Shown here one piece after another: positions 56,756-64,000 of a stretch of 64,000 bases of DNA. Location of the stretch: NCBI RefSeq assembly GCF_000305785.2, contig NC_018868.3:4200270-4264269 (forward strand). The letters are read 5' to 3'. A program made the translations under genes and the position numbers. Within the stretch, counting starts at the first letter, position 1; the number at the start of each line of letters is the position of its first letter. The DNA is from Simiduia agarivorans SA1 = DSM 21679. Lineage in GTDB: Bacteria > Pseudomonadota > Gammaproteobacteria > Pseudomonadales > Cellvibrionaceae. The notes beneath the pieces are model-generated. The model saw nothing but the letters and a program-made list of their open reading frames with translations. It was not told the origin of the DNA and did no database searches.

Positions 56756-57118
56756 ATGGCATTTTTACAACACTGCCTCAATGGCGGCCTGGTGGCGCAC
56801 TATGCATTGGATTCTGCCATTACGTTGGGCCGGTCAGAGGATAACGATGTAGTACTGGAAGACGGCACTGTGTCCGGTCACCATGCCCGCATCAGTGTGA
56901 CCGATCAGGGCGAGTTTCAGTTTGAAGACCTGGGCAGTACAAACGGCCTTCAATACGAAGGCAAAAAAGTCAGTAACGGCATATTACAGGCGGGCAAATG
57001 GCTGTCTGTAGGTTTACACGAGTTTACCCGCGTGGAGACGCTGCCGCAGGGGATGGAACAAACCTTGCGCATCAAGAAAAGCTGGATTCCGGGCGTTTAT
57101 TACACCAGCGAAAAATAA
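56756..57118 (+). CDS. FHA domain protein (first of pair)
   Basis: This 120-residue protein is a single forkhead-associated domain, which binds phosphothreonine. The core motifs are ITLGRSEDNDVVLEDGTVSGHHARI (about residues 22-46) and LGSTNGLQYEGKKV (about 61-74). A short C-terminal extension contains TLRIKKSWIPGVYY. It lies 59 bases upstream of a Ser/Thr kinase and is a likely partner or substrate. Confidence 0.9.
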   Translation: MAFLQHCLNGGLVAHYALDSAITLGRSEDNDVVLEDGTVSGHHARISVTDQGEFQFEDLGSTNGLQYEGKKVSNGILQAGKWLSVGLHEFTRVETLPQGMEQTLRIKKSWIPGVYYTSEK

Positions 57119-57177
57119 TCCGGTTGAAAGCGTCAGGCTGAGGGTTAAACTGGCGCAAACAATAATGGGTGTAGTCT

Positions 57178-59553
57178 ATGTCCTGGTCCCGCGCTTTGGG
57201 GCGTTTCCTGCTGTCCTCTCATGTGGTGTATCTGCTGTTGGCCTGTGCATTTGTGGTTTCTGCGCATTGGCCGGTCGTTGCCCGTGGCTGGATAGACTGG
57301 CTGGATAATCGCACCCTGTCATTGGGTTACAGTCTTCAAGCGCAACCTCAAGCGGCCTTGTCTATTGCGGTGGCCGAGGTTCCTTCCGCAACGTTTCAGG
57401 CATTTACCCGCGAACCCCTGCAAAGTCCGCTGCTGGAAGGGCTCGAAAACCTGCGCGCGCTGCACAAGCCCTTTCATGTGTTCTTATCTGCACCGGTGTG
57501 GACCGATCAACTCGCCGGGTTGGGTAACGCGCAAGCCTTGGCCGACGCGCTGGCCACGCATCAGGCGGTAGATGCGGACGCTCAGGCGATGCTTGGACTA
57601 CTGGAGCAACTGGCGCGCTGGCATCGGTTTCGCACTGATGGTTCGTCGCTTTGGTTTTTGCCTGCAGGGCTGTTGCCGGAGGCGTCAGGTGAGCCTTTGG
57701 ATTATACCCCGGGGCCTTTGTCGCAGCCTGGCCCCCTCAACTGGTTATTGGCGGTGAACCGGTTGCCGGAATCGGCCCTGAGCCTGGGATGGCAAATGCG
57801 CGGCTATCAATTCGTGGGCGATGGCGCCAGCCAACCCCTTTGGTGGCAAACCCACACGTTCCAGCGTATACAAGGTGCGCCCTTGTTGCTGGCGGCACAG
57901 GCCCGGTCACTCACCGGACTCAATTGGCAGGCCGGCACCCTCAGTGCTTCGCCCGACTGGCGAAGGCCGGTAGGGGCTAGCGGCCTTATCCCGGTGGACT
58001 GGCGGCTTGCGCCAACGGCCGTGGACATGATGGCTATCGGTCGCCATCTGGATGGCGTCGACCTGGTGCTTGTGGCAGAAGAGGGGGACCCGCTACCGTT
58101 ACAGGTTGCGGCCACTGCCAACACGCTGTTGACAGGGCATTACCCCATTCAGCATCGCTGGGCCTGGGCCAGCCAGCCCTTTTGGCCGCTGCTGTTGTGT
58201 TTGCTCACTCTGCCTCTGTGGCGTTCCGCATTGTTATGGCCGGCATTGGTAGGCAGTCTTCTGCTCACCGGTTTGCTGGTGGCGTCGCAACTTTTTGCCC
58301 ACGTGGGGTACGGTGTCTGGTTGCCCACCGGCGCTCTGGTGTTGTGGTTGTGGTCCGCATTGGGCTGGCGGCTATGGTGTGCCTGGCGTGGCCGCAGTGA
58401 GGCGCGCCTGGAACGCAGCTGGACGCAAGCCTGGCAACGTTTGGTGCGCGAAAATATCAATAGCGGTAAGCTGGCTGAGGCAGAAGCGCAGTTGCTGGAG
58501 GCCACTCAGACGAGAGAGTCTCATTGGCAATTGCCGGTCTGCATGGAGCTGGCGCAGGCATTTGAAAAACAGCGCCGTTACGATCAGGCCGAAAAGCTGT
58601 ATGAAAGCATTGTCGCGCGCGCGGGTAACTTTCAGGGTGTGACCGAGCGCCTGCAGCGCCTGAAGACCTTGTCCGGTGGGGGTAGCCTGGAGTCCACATT
58701 GATTATCGATGAGCAGATAATCAACAAACCGGTGCTTGGGCGTTATGAAATACAACGCGAGCTGGGACGCGGTGCCATGGGTATTGTGTATCTGGGTCGG
58801 GATCCGAAAATTGCCCGCATGGTTGCCATCAAAACCTTGCAGTACAAGCAATTCGACGCGTCGCAGCTACCCGAGCTTAAAGCCCGGTTCTTCCGTGAGG
58901 CCGAAGCCGCGGGCCGGCTCAGTCATCCCAATATTGTGTCGGTATTTGATGTGGGTGAAGAGTCTGATCTGGCCTACATAGCCATGGATTACGTACCCGG
59001 CCGGGCGCTCAGTTTTTATACCGCGCCCAACCGGCTGCTGCCGGTACCGATTGTTTACGGCTTGATGGCCAAAGCCGCCGATGCATTGCACTACGCCCAC
59101 AAACACAAAATTGTTCACCGCGATGTGAAACCGGGCAATCTTTTGTATGATCCCGAATCTGGCCGGCTGAAAGTGAGTGACTTTGGCATTGCGCGTTTAG
59201 TGGATAATTCCAAAACCCGTACCGGCGATGTGATGGGCAGTCCTTTATATATGTCGCCCGAGCAACTCAAAGGCGACAAGGTGAGCGAAGCCGCAGATAT
59301 TTACAGTCTGGGTGTTACCATGTATCAATTGCTGACCGGTAAGCTGCCTTACGATGGTGATACCCTCGCCAATCTGACTTACCAGATTTTGAATGCCAAA
59401 CACGCGAGTGTGCGCAGCCACCGGGAAGAGCTACCACCCAGCGCCACGCGCATAACCAACAAGGCGTTGCAGAAGTCACCGGCAGATCGATTCAGCTCCG
59501 CCAAGGAAATGGCCGACACCCTGCGTAAATCACTGGCGCGGGATTTTGATTAA
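57178..59553 (+). CDS. CHASE2-like sensor Ser/Thr protein kinase
   Basis: This 791-residue membrane kinase has an N-terminal helix (about 12-30), then a periplasmic region of about 290 residues that resembles a CHASE2 sensor in layout but is weakly conserved. Three helices (about 335-405) and a TPR-like segment (about 420-495) follow, then a Hanks-type kinase (about 521-785). The kinase motifs are complete: GRGAMGIVYLG, VAIK, HRDVKPGN, DFG and GSPLYMSPEQ. FHA genes lie on both sides. Unlike most CHASE2-STK proteins the kinase is at the C-terminus after a TPR. The signal and targets are unknown. Confidence 0.88.
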   Translation: MSWSRALGRFLLSSHVVYLLLACAFVVSAHWPVVARGWIDWLDNRTLSLGYSLQAQPQAALSIAVAEVPSATFQAFTREPLQSPLLEGLENLRALHKPFHVFLSAPVWTDQLAGLGNAQALADALATHQAVDADAQAMLGLLEQLARWHRFRTDGSSLWFLPAGLLPEASGEPLDYTPGPLSQPGPLNWLLAVNRLPESALSLGWQMRGYQFVGDGASQPLWWQTHTFQRIQGAPLLLAAQARSLTGLNWQAGTLSASPDWRRPVGASGLIPVDWRLAPTAVDMMAIGRHLDGVDLVLVAEEGDPLPLQVAATANTLLTGHYPIQHRWAWASQPFWPLLLCLLTLPLWRSALLWPALVGSLLLTGLLVASQLFAHVGYGVWLPTGALVLWLWSALGWRLWCAWRGRSEARLERSWTQAWQRLVRENINSGKLAEAEAQLLEATQTRESHWQLPVCMELAQAFEKQRRYDQAEKLYESIVARAGNFQGVTERLQRLKTLSGGGSLESTLIIDEQIINKPVLGRYEIQRELGRGAMGIVYLGRDPKIARMVAIKTLQYKQFDASQLPELKARFFREAEAAGRLSHPNIVSVFDVGEESDLAYIAMDYVPGRALSFYTAPNRLLPVPIVYGLMAKAADALHYAHKHKIVHRDVKPGNLLYDPESGRLKVSDFGIARLVDNSKTRTGDVMGSPLYMSPEQLKGDKVSEAADIYSLGVTMYQLLTGKLPYDGDTLANLTYQILNAKHASVRSHREELPPSATRITNKALQKSPADRFSSAKEMADTLRKSLARDFD

Positions 59554-59600
59554 GTGCATGCCATTGGGTATGCAATGATGAAAACAGTAAAGAGGTTGTT

Positions 59601-59954
59601 ATGGCGGTTTTAGCGCAACTTATAGACGACGTGGTGGTCAATAAATTTACTTTGGATGACGAACCCTTGACCATTGGCCGGCACCCGGACAACCGCGTGC
59701 AGATTGACGATGGTGCCGTCAGCGGCCGCCACGCGGTGATCAGCCGCAAACCCAATCCGGATTTTCCGCAGTATGCCGAGGTGGTGCTGGAAGACCTTGG
59801 CAGTACCAATGGCACGCGTGTGAACGGCGAAAAAATTACCGGCAAAGTCACGCTCAGCAATGGTGATGTGGTACGCATTGGCTGGAACGATTTCAAGCTG
59901 ATGGACCCGAAAGAGCGCAACCTGGGCAGCACCGTGCATATGTTGCAGGATTGA
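59601..59954 (+). CDS. FHA domain protein (second of pair)
   Basis: This 117-residue single FHA domain has LTIGRHPDNRVQIDDGAVSGRHAVI (about 23-47), LEDLGSTNGTRVNGEKI (about 63-79) and LSNGDVVRIGWNDFKLM. It differs from the upstream FHA protein and may bind a different partner. AAAGAGG precedes the ATG. It lies 47 bases after the kinase. Confidence 0.92.
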   Translation: MAVLAQLIDDVVVNKFTLDDEPLTIGRHPDNRVQIDDGAVSGRHAVISRKPNPDFPQYAEVVLEDLGSTNGTRVNGEKITGKVTLSNGDVVRIGWNDFKLMDPKERNLGSTVHMLQD

Positions 59955-59970
59955 TTGGAGCGTAAAGTGT

Positions 59971-60040
59971 GGTGGAATGCGCTTCGCTTATTCCACCCTA
60001 CGTTTAATTGTAGGGTGGAATAAACGCAGTGCATTCCACC
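59971..60040. repeat. Palindromic intergenic repeat (MITE/REP-like)
   Basis: Two 30-base arms, 59971-60000 and 60011-60040, are inverted copies with four mismatches, around a ten-base centre. The arm core is GGTGGAATGCGC / TTCCACCCTA. Two further partial copies (AGCGCATTCCACC and GAAGCGCACCC) follow to about 60072. Such GGTGGAAT-type elements occur as dispersed repeats in many gammaproteobacteria. Confidence 0.75.
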
Positions 60041-60074
60041 TTCGGAGCGCATTCCACCTTCGAAGCGCACCCAT

Positions 60075-60104
60075 AAAAAAACCGCGCCAAGCGCGGTTTT
60101 TTTT
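60075..60104. terminator. Bidirectional terminator between the second FHA gene and fdxA
   Basis: Stem ACCGCGC / GCGCGGT with loop CAA, flanked by AAAAAA and TTTTTTTT, serving both convergent units. Confidence 0.9.
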
Positions 60105-60122
60105 ACAACCTGACCAGAGCGA

Positions 60123-60446
60123 TCAGCGCTCCAGGTACTGTAATTTACCCGGTACGCCGTCCCATTGTTCAGCATCGGCGGGCGAATCTTTCATTTCGGT
60201 GATGTTGGGCCATACCTGCGCCAATTCGGCGTTCAGTTCCAGGAACACTTCCTGACCTTCGGGTAGCTCGTCTTCGGAGAAGATGGCGTTGGCCGGGCAC
60301 TCGGGTTCGCACAGGGCGCAGTCGATGCACTCATCCGGGTGAATCACCAGGAAGTTAGGGCCTTCGTAAAAGCAATCCACCGGGCAAACTTCCACACAGT
60401 CTGTGTGCTTACACTTGATGCAATTTTCACCCACTACGAATGTCAT
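60123..60446 (-). CDS. fdxA: 7Fe ferredoxin FdxA
   Basis: This 107-residue ferredoxin has the [3Fe-4S]/[4Fe-4S] pattern of Azotobacter Fd[18 protein letters not shown] (residues 9-25) and [12 protein letters not shown] (about 40-51). The Tyr-Glu-Gly-Pro loop ([15 protein letters not shown]) lies between. It is a cytoplasmic low-potential electron carrier. It usually sits next to mutS in gammaproteobacteria, as here. Confidence 0.96.
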   Translation of the reverse strand: MTFVVGENCIKCKHTDCVEVCPVDCFYEGPNFLVIHPDECIDCALCEPECPANAIFSEDELPEGQEVFLELNAELAQVWPNITEMKDSPADAEQWDGVPGKLQYLER

Positions 60447-60538
60447 GCTGCGAACTCCGTCTTCTCATACGCCAAATCGGGGCGGCATTCTACCGCAATA
60501 GATAGGGCCTGTTAACCATCTTGGCTTGGACTTTCTTG

Positions 60539-60569
60539 CCAGAAAACCGGTTTTTTGCCGGCTTTCTGG
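60539..60569 (-). terminator. Possible terminator hairpin after mutS
   Basis: Inverted repeat CCAGAAAACCGG / CCGGCTTTCTGG with one mismatch and a seven-base loop, 25 bases past the mutS stop. It has no clear T-run on the minus strand. Confidence 0.4.
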
Positions 60570-60593
60570 AAGAATAAATCTCATTTACATTCC

Positions 60594-63215
60594 TCAGAGG
60601 GCTTTTTTAAGCGCGTACAAAAGCTCCAGTGCGGCGCGTGGGCTCAGGTCATCCACATCGAGTTTGCCCAATTGGGTAATCACCGGGTGGGGCTCGGCGC
60701 CAAATAATTCGGCCTGGAACGGATCGACGGGCTGTTTGGCCGGGGTCGGGGTTTTGGCGGGCGCAGGTTCAACGGGCGCCACCGCGGCGGGTACCACCGT
60801 GGCATGGCTGCCGGCCTCCAGCTGTGCCAGCTGTTCGCGCGCCAAGGCCAATACCTGCGCCGGGATGCCGGCGAGCTTGGCCACCTGTAAACCAAAGCTC
60901 TGGCTGGCCGCACCTTCCTGAATGTGGTGCAGGAACACCAGATTGTCGTTGTGCTCAGTGGCGGTGAGGTGCACGTTGGCGATACCGCTGACTGTCTCCG
61001 GCAGGCTGGTGATTTCGAAGTAGTGGGTGGCGAACAGGGTAAAGGCCTTGATCTGCTGGCCCAGGTGCAGGGCCGCGGCCCAGGCCAGGGAAAGACCGTC
61101 GAAGGTGCTGGTGCCGCGGCCCACTTCATCCATCAATACCAGGCTGTTGGCGGTGGCGTTATTCAGGATGTTGGCGGTTTCGGTCATTTCCACCATGAAG
61201 GTGGACCGGCCAGAGGCCAGGTCGTCTGAAGAGCCGATACGGGTGAAAATGCGATCCACCAGCCCCAGTGTGCACTCGGTGGCCGGTACAAAGCTGCCAA
61301 TCTGGGCCAGCAGCACAATCAGGGCGGTCTGGCGCATGTAGGTTGATTTACCGCCCATGTTCGGGCCGGTAATCACCAGCATGTGACGTTCCGGGTTGAG
61401 CGTGAGGTCATTGGCCACAAACGGCTTGCTCGATACCTGCTCCACCACCGGGTGGCGGCCGGCGACGATATGAATGCCGGGTGTTTCCGCCAGTACAGGT
61501 TTGGTGAGGTTCAGGCTTTCGGCCCGCTCGGCCAGCGAGCAAAGCACATCCAGTTCCGATACCGCGGCTGCGGCATCCTGCAAGGCCACCAGATCGGCAT
61601 TGAGGGTTTCCAGCAGCTCGTCGTACAGCGCTTTTTCGCGGCTGAGTGCACGGCTTTTGGCCGACAATGCCTTGTCTTCAAAGGTCTTGAGTTCCGGTGT
61701 GATGTAGCGTTCGGCGTTTTTCAGGGTCTGGCGCCGCACATAATCGGCCGGCGCATCTTTGGCCTGGCCTTTGCTCAGTTCGATGAAATAACCATGGACC
61801 CGGTTGTAGCCGACTTTCAGGGTCGAAAGCCCGGTGCGCTCGCGCTCGCGGGTTTCCAGATCAATCAGGAACTGGCCGGCATTGGTGCTGATGTTGCGCA
61901 ACTCGTCCAACTCGGCATCAAAACCTTCGGCAATGACACCGCCTTCGCGGATTACCACCGGCGGGTTTTCCACCAACGCGCGATCCAGCAGATCCACCAA
62001 TGCGGGAAATTCGCCGATTTGTGTGGCCAGCGTTTTCAGGTGAGCGGCGTCGGACGGCTTCAGCTGTTGCTGCAATTGAGGGAAGCTGGCCAGCGAGCTC
62101 AACAGGCGCGACAAATCCCGCGGGCGGGCCGAGCGCAAAGCCAGCCGGCCCAGAATGCGTTCCATATCGCCCACTTGCTTTAAGGTCTGGCGCAGGGGCT
62201 CAAAGGTATAGTCCGACAACAGCCAGCTGATGGCGTCCTGCCGGCGCACCAGCAGTTGGCGATCGCGCAAGGGCCGGTTGATCCAGCGCCGCATCAGGCG
62301 CCGGCCCATGGCGGTGACGCCGGTATTCATTACCGACAGCAGCGTGTTCTCCTCGCCCCCGCCCAGATTGGTATCCAATTCCAGGTTGCGGCGGGTGGCA
62401 GCGTCCATGGCCACGGCTTCCTCGCGGTTTTCGTGGCGCAGGCTGCGGATATGGGGCAGGGCCGTACGCTGGGTTTCGCGTGCATAGGCCAACAGGCAAC
62501 CGGCGGCACCGAGGGCAGTGACCAGATGCCCGCAGCCGAAACCGTCCAGATCCTGGGTGCCGAATTGCTGGTTCAGCAGGCGCGTGGCGGTGTCGAATTC
62601 AAACTCCCAGGGCGCACGCCGGCGCAGGCCCCGTCGCCGGCTCAGGCTTTCCAATTCTGTCAGGTCATCGGCCACCAGCACTTCGGCCGGGTTCAGGCGC
62701 TGCAATTCGGCGGCAAGCGCTTCTTCGCCTTCTACTTCCAGCAGCACAAAGCGGCCGGTGCCTATGTCCAACAGGGCAAGACCGAAGGTGTTTTCGCGCT
62801 GGCACACGGCGGCCAGCCAGTTGTCCTGCCGTTCGTCCAGTAATGCTTCATCGCTCACGGTGCCGGGTGTGACGATGCGCACCACCTGACGCTCCACCGG
62901 CCCCTTGCTGGTGGCCGGGTCGCCAATCTGCTCACAGATGGCCACGGATTCGCCCAGTTTCACCAGCCGGGCCAGGTAGCCGTCGGCCGCGTGGAAGGGA
63001 ATGCCGGCCATGGGTATCGGGTCGCCGTTGGATTTGCCGCGCGCGGTCAGGGTTACGTCCAGCAGCTCGGCGGCTTTCTTGGCATCGTCAAAGAACAGTT
63101 CATAGAAATCACCCATGCGGTAGAACACCAGCTCGTGGGGGTGTTCGGCTTTGATGCGCAGGTATTGCTGCATCATGGGGGTGTGGTTGGACAAATCTTG
63201 AACGGCCTGGGTCAT
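60594..63215 (-). CDS. mutS: DNA mismatch repair protein MutS
   Basis: MutS (873 residues) recognises mismatches. The mismatch-binding Phe-x-Glu is in [11 protein letters not shown] (about residue 37). The clamp and lever regions are complete, and the ATPase has Walker [15 protein letters not shown] (about 640), Walker B/D-loop [15 protein letters not shown] and the C-terminal tetramer segment [16 protein letters not shown]. An Ala/Pro-rich linker precedes the tail. It diverges from cinA. Confidence 0.97.
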   Translation of the reverse strand: MTQAVQDLSNHTPMMQQYLRIKAEHPHELVFYRMGDFYELFFDDAKKAAELLDVTLTARGKSNGDPIPMAGIPFHAADGYLARLVKLGESVAICEQIGDPATSKGPVERQVVRIVTPGTVSDEALLDERQDNWLAAVCQRENTFGLALLDIGTGRFVLLEVEGEEALAAELQRLNPAEVLVADDLTELESLSRRRGLRRRAPWEFEFDTATRLLNQQFGTQDLDGFGCGHLVTALGAAGCLLAYARETQRTALPHIRSLRHENREEAVAMDAATRRNLELDTNLGGGEENTLLSVMNTGVTAMGRRLMRRWINRPLRDRQLLVRRQDAISWLLSDYTFEPLRQTLKQVGDMERILGRLALRSARPRDLSRLLSSLASFPQLQQQLKPSDAAHLKTLATQIGEFPALVDLLDRALVENPPVVIREGGVIAEGFDAELDELRNISTNAGQFLIDLETRERERTGLSTLKVGYNRVHGYFIELSKGQAKDAPADYVRRQTLKNAERYITPELKTFEDKALSAKSRALSREKALYDELLETLNADLVALQDAAAAVSELDVLCSLAERAESLNLTKPVLAETPGIHIVAGRHPVVEQVSSKPFVANDLTLNPERHMLVITGPNMGGKSTYMRQTALIVLLAQIGSFVPATECTLGLVDRIFTRIGSSDDLASGRSTFMVEMTETANILNNATANSLVLMDEVGRGTSTFDGLSLAWAAALHLGQQIKAFTLFATHYFEITSLPETVSGIANVHLTATEHNDNLVFLHHIQEGAASQSFGLQVAKLAGIPAQVLALAREQLAQLEAGSHATVVPAAVAPVEPAPAKTPTPAKQPVDPFQAELFGAEPHPVITQLGKLDVDDLSPRAALELLYALKKAL

Positions 63216-63304
63216 GGGCTTCAGGGTGCTTCCGGTGATGGTTTTGGTACGGGGATAAAGCCGGTTATTCTACGCAAATCGACCTCAACCATAAATGCGT
63301 ATTC

Positions 63305-63793
63305 ATGACTGATTCTCTCGATGCTCTTGCAGACCAGCTCGGCCAGCTGCTCAGTGCCCGGGGCCAGCGCGTGACCTGTGCCGAATCCTGCACCGGCGGT
63401 GGCGTTGCCGAAGCCATCACCCGTGTGGCGGGCTCCTCCGGCTGGTTCGACTGTGGTTTCGTGACCTATGCCAACAGCGCCAAAGCGCAGGTGTTAGGGG
63501 TGGATTCCGCTTCCCTGGCGCAGCACGGCGCGGTCAGTGAAACAGTGGTGCGGGAAATGGCGGTGGGCGCGCGGGCCCGTGCTGGTGCTGACTGGGCAGT
63601 GGCTACCAGTGGGATTGCCGGCCCCGGTGGTGGTACGTCCGATAAGCCGGTAGGTACTGTGTGGATTGGCGTGGCGGGACCCGATGACCATACGGGGGCC
63701 TGGTGTTTTCACTTTGCGGGTAACCGGTCCGGAGTGCGCAAGGCCGCCACCGAGCAGGCGCTGGCACTCCTGATTCAACAAATTACTGTATAA
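63305..63793 (+). CDS. pncC: Nicotinamide-nucleotide amidohydrolase PncC (CinA C-terminal domain)
   Basis: This 162-residue CinA-C domain protein deamidates nicotinamide mononucleotide in the pyridine nucleotide cycle. Motifs are CAESCTGGGVAEAITRVAGSSGWF (about 22-45), FVTYANSAK and TSGIAGPGGGTSDKPVGTVW. The larger molybdopterin-like domain of long CinA is absent, as usual in gammaproteobacteria. It lies directly before recA; its last bases overlap the first LexA box. Confidence 0.94.
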   Translation: MTDSLDALADQLGQLLSARGQRVTCAESCTGGGVAEAITRVAGSSGWFDCGFVTYANSAKAQVLGVDSASLAQHGAVSETVVREMAVGARARAGADWAVATSGIAGPGGGTSDKPVGTVWIGVAGPDDHTGAWCFHFAGNRSGVRKAATEQALALLIQQITV

Positions 63794-63803
63794 CCGTATA
63801 GTA
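63784..63803 (+). promoter_or_regulatory. LexA (SOS) box 1 upstream of recA
   Basis: TACTGTATAACCGTATAGTA matches CTGT-N8-ACAG except for ATAG. It overlaps the pncC stop codon and touches box 2. Confidence 0.65.
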
Positions 63804-63821
63804 CTGGTTGCACATACAGTA
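63802..63821 (+). promoter_or_regulatory. LexA (SOS) box 2 upstream of recA
   Basis: TACTGGTTGCACATACAGTA is a CTGT-N8-ACAG site with one mismatch. It covers the recA -35 and shares two bases with box 1. Confidence 0.8.
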
Positions 63822-63836
63822 AATGTGCAGTATGCT
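63808..63836 (+). promoter_or_regulatory. recA promoter
   Basis: TTGCAC (63808-63813), a 17-base spacer, TATGCT (63831-63836). The -35 lies inside LexA box 2, as expected for SOS control. Confidence 0.7.
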
Positions 63837-63932
63837 TTTCCTCACTGAATACAAGCTAACAATACAGCTGGCTCCGCCGGCTGTGGGCTAAGGCCCGATA
63901 ATTAACAAGATCAAATGAAAAGGGTTTCACAC

Positions 63933-64000
63933 ATGGACCAGAACAAAGAAAAGGCATTGCAGGCGGCGCTGTCTCAAATCGAGCGTCAATTCGGTAAAGG
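63933..64000 (+). CDS. recA: Recombinase RecA, N-terminal start (cut by window end)
   Basis: The first 22 codons give MDQNKEKALQAALSQIERQF then GKG, the standard RecA N-terminus. The rest lies beyond the window. Two LexA boxes and a promoter precede it, and pncC is upstream as in many gammaproteobacteria. Confidence 0.93.
   Translation, partial: MDQNKEKALQAALSQIERQFGK

Overview
This window is chromosomal DNA of a Gram-negative gammaproteobacterium. The support is a complete Tol-Pal operon, BamC, TonB-dependent iron uptake, lipase with a Lif foldase, and the gene orders aspS-yebC-ruvCAB-ybgC-tolQRAB-pal-cpoB-queE/queC and fdxA/mutS/cinA/recA. A PEP-CTERM protein, an alpha-ketoglutarate-semialdehyde dehydrogenase of the uronate type, a Mnh/Mrp antiporter operon and the FHA/kinase module fit a marine, polysaccharide-degrading Cellvibrionaceae-like bacterium; that placement is inference. 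Nearly all of the DNA is ordinary core genome with short intergenic gaps. No prophage, insertion sequence, integron or CRISPR array was seen.

Layout. 1-10.6 kb (+): end of aspS, yebC, ruvCAB, ybgC, tolQRAB-pal-cpoB, then queE, a periplasmic solute-binding protein and queC. 10.6-14.9 kb (+): two identical tRNA-Lys genes, nadA, dapA, bamC and a metallo-beta-lactamase-fold hydrolase. 15.0-23.2 kb: thiolase, a PEP-CTERM protein behind a sigma-54 promoter, scoAB on the minus strand, a divergent LysR regulator, malonyl-CoA synthetase and succinate-semialdehyde dehydrogenase. 23.3-28.4 kb (+): a small membrane protein, a Rof-like protein and a molybdenum-hydroxylase cluster (xdhC, mocA-like, iorA, iorB). 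28.4-41.7 kb: greB, the semialdehyde dehydrogenase with a double operator, a CPA2 antiporter, thiG-thiS-thiO under a TPP riboswitch, xseA, guaB-guaA, a small membrane protein and an amidohydrolase. 41.8-49.2 kb (-): a ten-gene Mnh/Mrp-type antiporter operon. 49.4-56.7 kb: lipase and foldase, threonine aldolase, and a PepSY membrane protein with a Fur-controlled siderophore receptor. 56.7-64 kb: FHA / CHASE2-like kinase / FHA, fdxA, mutS, cinA and the start of recA behind two LexA boxes.

The most striking feature is a set of small reading-frame lesions in otherwise well conserved genes. tolQ, nadA, scoA and one mnhD gene each have one A fewer than expected in an A-run of the coding strand. In tolQ and mnhD a single extra G inside an NTG codon about 80-100 bases later restores the frame. 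In nadA the missing A removes the stop codon and makes an apparent NadA-DapA fusion. Sequencing error is the most economical explanation, but the repeated pattern deserves a check on raw reads.

The best regulatory signals are a near-perfect sigma-54 promoter upstream of the PEP-CTERM gene, two palindromes laid over the -35 and -10 of the semialdehyde dehydrogenase promoter, tandem LexA boxes before recA, a Fur box before the siderophore receptor and a TPP riboswitch before thiO.
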